From a bacterium (lineage in GTDB: Bacteria; Armatimonadota; Zipacnadia; Zipacnadales; UBA11051): a stretch of DNA of 64,000 bases. Within the stretch, counting starts at the first letter, position 1, and each line of letters starts with the position of its first letter. A program made the translations under genes and the position numbers. This document shows positions 59,245-64,000 of this stretch, in pieces. The notes under the pieces were generated by a model. It had not been told where the DNA came from. It ran no database searches and was given only the letters and a program-made list of their open reading frames with translations. The DNA lies in NCBI GenBank assembly GCA_021372615.1, contig JAJFUB010000043.1:1-64000 (forward strand), read 5' to 3'.

Positions 59245-60777
59245 ATGAACCGCGTGAGAGTCCATGGAGCGGCCCTGGTGGCTGCCGCGCTCATCATTGC
59301 GATGCTGGGCGCGATGACGGGGGCCTGGGCCGGCGATCCGGCCGGCACAGCCACGGGCACGGCCGCCGATGTGACGGCCAAAGAGCCGGGCGCGCCCACC
59401 CCGGCGGAGGTGGCGGCCGATCTCGGCCACACCAAGATCGCCGTCAACTACGTGTGGCTGCTCATGGCGGGCTTCCTGGTCATGTTCATGCAGGCCGGCT
59501 TCGCCATGTTGGAGACGGGCTTCGTACGCTCGAAGAACGCCGTACATACCATGATGATGAACCTGATGATCTATGCCCTCGGGGTCATCGGCTTCTTCGT
59601 CCTGGGCTTCGGGTTCATGTTCGGGGGCGCTGGGCCGTTCGCCTCGCTGGCCGGCGGCGGCGGGCTGGCCCATGAGCTGACGATCACGCTCTTGGGCAAG
59701 CCTTTCGGCCTGCTCGGCTGGTCGGGCTTCGGGCTGGGCGGCGGCGCCTACGACGTCGCCGTGTTCGGGATGTTCCTGTTCCAGGTGGTCTTCATGGACG
59801 CCATGGCGACCATCCCCACCGGCGCGATGGCCGAGCGCTGGCGCTTCGCCAACTTCTGCCTCTACGGCCTGTGCGCCAGCACCATCATCTACCCTATCTT
59901 CGGCAACTGGGTCTGGGGCGGCGGCTGGCTGTCGAAGCTCGGCGCCAACTTCGGTCTGGGCAACGGCTACTGTGACTTCGCCGGCTCGAGCGTCGTGCAT
60001 GCCGTCGGCGGCCTCACAGCGCTGGTCGGGGCCTGGCTGCTGGGCCCGCGGATCGGCAAGTTCGGGCCCGACGGCAAGCCGCGCGCCATCCCCGGCCATG
60101 ACATCCCCATCGCCGTCCTGGGCGCCTATGTCCTGGCCTTCGGCTGGTTCGGGTTCAATGCCGGCAGCACGCTGGCCGGCGGGGACTTCCGCCTGGCCGT
60201 GGTCGCGGTCAACACCATGCTGGCCTCGTGCTCAGGCGCCCTGGCGGCCATGCTGTACATGCGCCGGGTCACGAGCAAGTTCGATGCCCCCATGTCCACC
60301 AACGGCTTCCTGGCCGGGCTGGTCGCCATCACCGCTCCGTGCGCCTTCGTCCCGGCGTGGGCGGCTCTGGTCATCGGCGCGGTCGCCGGCGTACTCGTTT
60401 GCGTGGTGGTCAGCTTCGTGGAGAGCAAGCTGCACGTGGACGACCCGGTCGGCGCGGTTGCCGTCCACGGCGCCAACGGCCTGTGGGGCTGCCTGGCGCT
60501 GGGGATCTTCGCCGATGGCACCTACGGCGCCGGCCTCAACGGCGTGGACCATGCCGTCCGTGGCCTGCTGTTCGGCGGCGCGGACCAGTTCCTCGCCCAG
60601 GCCATCGGCGTGCTGACCGTCTTTGTCTACACGCTGGTCATGGCCTTCGTCGTCCTAAAAGCCCTCAATGTCTTCGTCCCGATGCGCAGCCCGCGCGAGG
60701 ACGAGGAGTCGGGCCTGGACGTGCCTGAGACCGGCACCGTCGCCTACCCCGACTTCGAGATCGCACACACTCTGTGA
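59245..60777 (+). CDS. amt: Ammonium transporter Amt
   Basis: 510 residues. GAGGAGG lies eight bases before the ATG; a cleavable leader (GAALVAAALIIAMLGAMTGAWAG) precedes a 45-residue Ala/Thr/Pro-rich stretch, longer than in E. coli AmtB (mature about 406), then eleven membrane helices. AGFAMLETGFVRSKNAVHTM starts the pore domain; the first pore His is in SSVVHAVGGLTALVGAW and the second in AVAVHGANGLWGCLALGIFADG; the FNAGS segment is the family signature. The C-terminal tail has VFVPMRSPREDEESGLDVPE, which in AmtB contacts the PII protein. It forms an operon with a barrel-like gene (13 bases downstream) and a PII gene, so control by nitrogen status is expected. Confidence 0.93.
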   Translation: MNRVRVHGAALVAAALIIAMLGAMTGAWAGDPAGTATGTAADVTAKEPGAPTPAEVAADLGHTKIAVNYVWLLMAGFLVMFMQAGFAMLETGFVRSKNAVHTMMMNLMIYALGVIGFFVLGFGFMFGGAGPFASLAGGGGLAHELTITLLGKPFGLLGWSGFGLGGGAYDVAVFGMFLFQVVFMDAMATIPTGAMAERWRFANFCLYGLCASTIIYPIFGNWVWGGGWLSKLGANFGLGNGYCDFAGSSVVHAVGGLTALVGAWLLGPRIGKFGPDGKPRAIPGHDIPIAVLGAYVLAFGWFGFNAGSTLAGGDFRLAVVAVNTMLASCSGALAAMLYMRRVTSKFDAPMSTNGFLAGLVAITAPCAFVPAWAALVIGAVAGVLVCVVVSFVESKLHVDDPVGAVAVHGANGLWGCLALGIFADGTYGAGLNGVDHAVRGLLFGGADQFLAQAIGVLTVFVYTLVMAFVVLKALNVFVPMRSPREDEESGLDVPETGTVAYPDFEIAHTL

Positions 60778-60790
60778 GGGAGCACCAACT

Positions 60791-61453
60791 ATGAGACCTC
60801 TCGCACTGCTGATCGCCGCATGCTGCACCGCCGCCGTGGCCTGGGCCACGCCTTCGACGCTGGTGTGGATCCCGTCCTTGGACATCCAGTCGCACGGCAC
60901 ATGGCACCTGGGCGTGGACAGCTACTTCACCCCGACCGACGGCTACCGCTCGCCAACGGACGTCGGGCTGACCTACGGCTTCGCCAACGGCCGCGCCGAG
61001 GTGGGCGTGGACTACCTCGGCGGCCAGGACGATCCGTTCTTCCTGAACGCGAAGTTCCTGTTGGCGGCCGAGACGCCCAAGATCCCGGCCCTGGCGGTAG
61101 GTGTCTACAACATGGGCACCGAAGACGACGTGACGGACTACAACATGATCTACGCGCTGGCGGCCAAGACGTTCGGCCCGATGCGCGTGACAGCCGGCTA
61201 CTGCCGCGGCAACGAGGACGCCCTGGGGACGGACGAAGACATGCTGCTCCTGGGCCTGGACGGCTACCTCACCAAGGACAAGAAGTGGTGGGGCGCAGTG
61301 GACTACCAGAGCGGCGAGAACGCCTTCGGCGCGCTTAGCGTCGGTGTCTCGTACGCGGTCGCCCCGAACGTGAATCTGCTCGTCGGCTATGACTTCTACA
61401 ACGCCGACGGGGTGGACGACACGTTCACGACGCAACTGGATATCAACTTCTGA
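60791..61453 (+). CDS. Predicted outer-membrane beta-barrel protein of the amt-PII operon
   Basis: 220 residues, signal peptide MRPLALLIAACCTAAVAWA, GAGGGAG before the ATG. The mature part is mostly short alternating strands ending in Gly/aromatic residues (HLGVDSYFTP, DVGLTYGFANGRAEVGVDYLG, FLNAKFLLAAET, ALAVGVYNMG, VNLLVGYDFYNADGVDD), with about ten to twelve strands, and it ends in TTQLDINF, a terminal Phe as in outer-membrane barrels recognised by BamA. No named domain is recognised. Placed between amt and the PII gene, it may help ammonium or another small solute cross the outer membrane; this link is from context. It also indicates a diderm cell. Confidence 0.7.
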   Translation: MRPLALLIAACCTAAVAWATPSTLVWIPSLDIQSHGTWHLGVDSYFTPTDGYRSPTDVGLTYGFANGRAEVGVDYLGGQDDPFFLNAKFLLAAETPKIPALAVGVYNMGTEDDVTDYNMIYALAAKTFGPMRVTAGYCRGNEDALGTDEDMLLLGLDGYLTKDKKWWGAVDYQSGENAFGALSVGVSYAVAPNVNLLVGYDFYNADGVDDTFTTQLDINF

Positions 61454-61480
61454 CCGCCGCGTGGCGCGAGAAAGAGGTGA

Positions 61481-61831
<351 letters not shown>

Positions 61832-61851
61832 CTACACAGACGCGGCAACGT

Positions 61852-61883
61852 CGCGGGGACAGGCCCCATGGCCTGTCCCCGCG
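61852..61883. terminator. Terminator hairpin of the amt-glnK operon
   Basis: A 14-bp perfect stem CGCGGGGACAGGCC / GGCCTGTCCCCGCG with loop CCAT starts 20 bases after the glnK stop and ends 28 bases before the stop of the convergent glycosidase gene, so it probably serves both strands. Confidence 0.8.
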
Positions 61884-61911
61884 TGGTGTTCTCGGGCGCG
61901 CGACTGACCTG

Positions 61912-64000
61912 CTACAGCGGCCGTACCTTCCCCGCCAGATCCTCGGCAAAGGTCGGCGGCTTGAGGACCAGGCCGTTGCCCTGCGCGGTCACTTCCTGGG
62001 TGCCGACGACCTTGCCAGCGATGGTGTCCCAGTATTCGACCCGGTACTGCCCCGGGTTGAAGCCGTAGAGCGTCACGGTCGCGTCGTGGACCTGCCGGGC
62101 GTCGGGGATGGTCTCCGGCTTGGGCACGGACATGTTGTCGAACTGGTAGAGGTAGAACATCCCGCGCGTGCCGTTGCCCATCGCCCGGGCGTTGATGGTC
62201 GGGCCCTTCTCGCCCCGCTGCCGCTCCTCGGGCGTCGGTCGCCACTCGGGGATGCCGGGCGCCTCAATGGTAGCCCGCAAGGTCTGGTAGTTCTGGCCGC
62301 GGCGGTCTTCCCCGGCGTTGAAGGCGATCAGCCCCTGCTGGTACTCCCACAGCCGGTGCTCCCGCCAGGCTTCGTGGTACCAGAACTGCCCCGGGGCCGC
62401 CCCGGGAATCATGTTCGAGACCCACATGCCCAGGCGAAAGTCCAACTGCCACCGCTCGTAGCTGATGGGCAGCGACACGGTCTGCGGGCCGTACTCGATG
62501 AACAGGAAGGGCTTGTCGAACTGCTGGCGCGAGCGCCAGCCTTCATACATACCGATGTCCCGCCGCTTCCAGTAGGCGTCGGCCTGCACGTACTCGATCT
62601 CGGGCAGCGCGAACAGCTCCTGGCCGTAGCCGTACAGGCAGATGTGCGTGGCCACCAGGTGCTTCCAGGGGTCAATGCTCTTGAGGTAGGCGGCCATCTC
62701 CTGGTGCCAGGCCGCGACCTTGTCGCGCTGGTAGCCCTCAGTCAGGTCCACCTCGTTGACCATGTCCCAGGACATCAGGTTCTGGCTGTAGCCCCAGCGC
62801 GCCACGATGTAGCGGTAGCGCTGCTTGACCATCTCCTTGGCGCGCGGACTGGTGAAGAACATCGCCGGGCTGGCCACGAAGCCCCCGTTGCGCACCGAGT
62901 AGGGGTTGTACTCCCACTCGGCGTCGAACTTGTCGCGGCGCATCTGCCCGTGGCTGTTGAGCGTCAGCTCCAGCAGCAGGCCGGTCTTCTCCGCCAGGTC
63001 AAAGGCATAGTCCAGCCGCCAGGCATTGTACTGGGCGTAGTGGCCCACGCCGTCGAAGCGCGAGTGGTACTTGTCGCTCCACTCGATGCCCCCCCACCAC
63101 GCGCACATCCACGTGCGCACGAAGTTGAGCCCGTGCTCGCGGAAGAGCTTGAAGTAGGCGTCGAAGTCGTAAGAGCCCTTCTGCTTCTCGGCCTGGTCGC
63201 CGCCGTCGCGCATGTTGATGCCGGTCGGGAACAGGTAGTCGCCGTTCTCGTACTCAAAGCACCGCGGGTCCTGCTTGCTGATCCGAACGTACCCGCGTGG
63301 GTCCACGGGGGCTGTGGCGACGAAGCTGCCGGGGTCGGACCGCGTCTCTCCCAGCGCGTCGCGCACCGTGACAGTATAGGTGTACTTGCCCTGCAGCCGC
63401 GGCGCGAAGCGCACCTTCCAGGAGGTGTGTCCGACCGGGATCAGCTTCTCGTACCCCTCCGGCGTCTGCGTGCGCTCGTAGGCCTGGTAGATGAACCCGG
63501 GGACGTGGACCGTCTGCCTGTCGGGGCCGGTGAAGTGCCCCTGCACGTCCACCACCTGCGGGTCATAGGGATTGCCATAGTCGCGCCTGAGGCTGAAGTT
63601 CAGTTCGAGCTTGCGGAACTGGGGTACACTGGCGGCGCTGGGGGTCACGGCCAACTTGTACGGCACCAGCTTCGGCTCACCCGAAGCGTACCGGCCCAGC
63701 GGCAGCTTCTCGCCGGTGAGCTGCACATTGTCCAGCCAGACCGTCCCACTCCACTTGCGGCGGGAGAAGACCCGGAGGCCGAACTCGCGGGGATAGTACA
63801 GGGCGCGCTCCCAGGCCCGCCGATGCCCGCCGGGCTTCCAGATGGTCGAGGTCGGCGAGATGTCCAGCTTGATGGTCGTCCACTTGCCCGGCTTCGGGCC
63901 GGGCAGCGGCTTGCCGGTCGTCGGCGAGCGGAAGGGCGCCGTCTGATACCAGTAGTACTGCTTGTCCTTCAGGTAGACCCACAGGTCGAACTCCTTGGGC
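61912..64000 (-). CDS. DUF5060-containing clan GH-A glycoside hydrolase, N-terminus cut by window edge
   Basis: The minus-strand frame is open to the right edge, about 696 residues present. The visible N-terminal part is a beta-sandwich CBM-like domain (FDLWVYLKDKQYYWYQ, KWTTIKLDISPTST, FGLRVFSRRKWSGTVWLDNVQL). A linker is followed by a DUF5060 Ig-like domain (NPYDPQVVDVQGHF, VPGFIYQAYER) and a TIM barrel with DYLFPTGINMRDGGD, RTWMCAWWGGIEW, the acid/base Glu in LMSWDMVNEVDL and the nucleophile Glu in FLFIEYGPQTV. The end has YGFNPGQYRVEYWDTIAGKVVGTQ. It is a paralogue of the 15811-18669 enzyme (same DUF5060-barrel order, similar PGQYRVEYW / DGQYAVEWW tail). The substrate is unknown. An upstream start and any signal peptide lie outside the window. 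Confidence 0.8.
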   Translation of the reverse strand, partial: PKEFDLWVYLKDKQYYWYQTAPFRSPTTGKPLPGPKPGKWTTIKLDISPTSTIWKPGGHRRAWERALYYPREFGLRVFSRRKWSGTVWLDNVQLTGEKLPLGRYASGEPKLVPYKLAVTPSAASVPQFRKLELNFSLRRDYGNPYDPQVVDVQGHFTGPDRQTVHVPGFIYQAYERTQTPEGYEKLIPVGHTSWKVRFAPRLQGKYTYTVTVRDALGETRSDPGSFVATAPVDPRGYVRISKQDPRCFEYENGDYLFPTGINMRDGGDQAEKQKGSYDFDAYFKLFREHGLNFVRTWMCAWWGGIEWSDKYHSRFDGVGHYAQYNAWRLDYAFDLAEKTGLLLELTLNSHGQMRRDKFDAEWEYNPYSVRNGGFVASPAMFFTSPRAKEMVKQRYRYIVARWGYSQNLMSWDMVNEVDLTEGYQRDKVAAWHQEMAAYLKSIDPWKHLVATHICLYGYGQELFALPEIEYVQADAYWKRRDIGMYEGWRSRQQFDKPFLFIEYGPQTVSLPISYERWQLDFRLGMWVSNMIPGAAPGQFWYHEAWREHRLWEYQQGLIAFNAGEDRRGQNYQTLRATIEAPGIPEWRPTPEERQRGEKGPTINARAMGNGTRGMFYLYQFDNMSVPKPETIPDARQVHDATVTLYGFNPGQYRVEYWDTIAGKVVGTQEVTAQGNGLVLKPPTFAEDLAGKVRPL

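Overview
The window is GC-rich (about two thirds G+C by eye) bacterial chromosome, densely coded, with strong AGGAGG-type ribosome binding sites. Three adjacent type II pseudopilin-like proteins carry the N-terminal [13 protein letters not shown] motif and a C-terminal H-x9-DGHAK motif. Together with many very large secreted glycan-active enzymes, a lipobox metalloprotease and an outer-membrane-barrel-like protein, this suggests an uncultured diderm of the Armatimonadota or a related planctomycete-like phylum. That placement is inference; no rRNA, tRNA, IS element or CRISPR array was seen.

Positions 1-33,900 are a glycan-degradation region. A partial MFS transporter is followed by a PL26-like exo-rhamnogalacturonan lyase (1076-5995), a secreted alpha/beta hydrolase, a GH106-type alpha-L-rhamnosidase carrying two DUF3395-like repeats, an SPL-like radical SAM protein, a DUF1877 fragment, a secreted clan GH-A enzyme, a DUF5060 glycosidase, a DUF6259-like glycosidase, a heparinase II/III-NPCBM protein, a secreted beta-sandwich protein, a xylose-isomerase-like TIM barrel, a metallophosphoesterase and a lyase fused to an F5/8 module and an FG-GAP propeller. 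The first genes fit breakdown of rhamnogalacturonan I side by side (lyase, rhamnosidase, esterase, sugar uptake). Spacers here, and two coding sequences, carry REP/REPIN-like palindromes.

Positions 33,900-46,060 hold a signal-less FG-GAP protein, ilvE with a clear sigma-70 promoter, a clpC that lacks the usual UVR/coiled-coil M-domain, an uncharacterised protein, a thioesterase, a bioY-sirtuin-GNAT-amidohydrolase operon on the minus strand, a BNR sialidase-like protein and a Pycsar-TM-like membrane protein without a neighbouring cyclase.

Positions 46,080-55,400 are all minus strand: a secreted metacaspase-like protease with a long structured 5' leader, a C45-type N-terminal nucleophile hydrolase, three paralogous pseudopilins each with a hairpin just upstream of its ribosome binding site, and an aldolase / class III aminotransferase / ACT-like protein operon.

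Positions 55,600-64,000 hold an M48 lipoprotein protease, a pyrophosphate-type phosphofructokinase with a good promoter, an amt / outer-membrane-like barrel / PII nitrogen operon whose PII lacks both known modification residues, and the 3' part of a second DUF5060 glycosidase that runs off the right edge.
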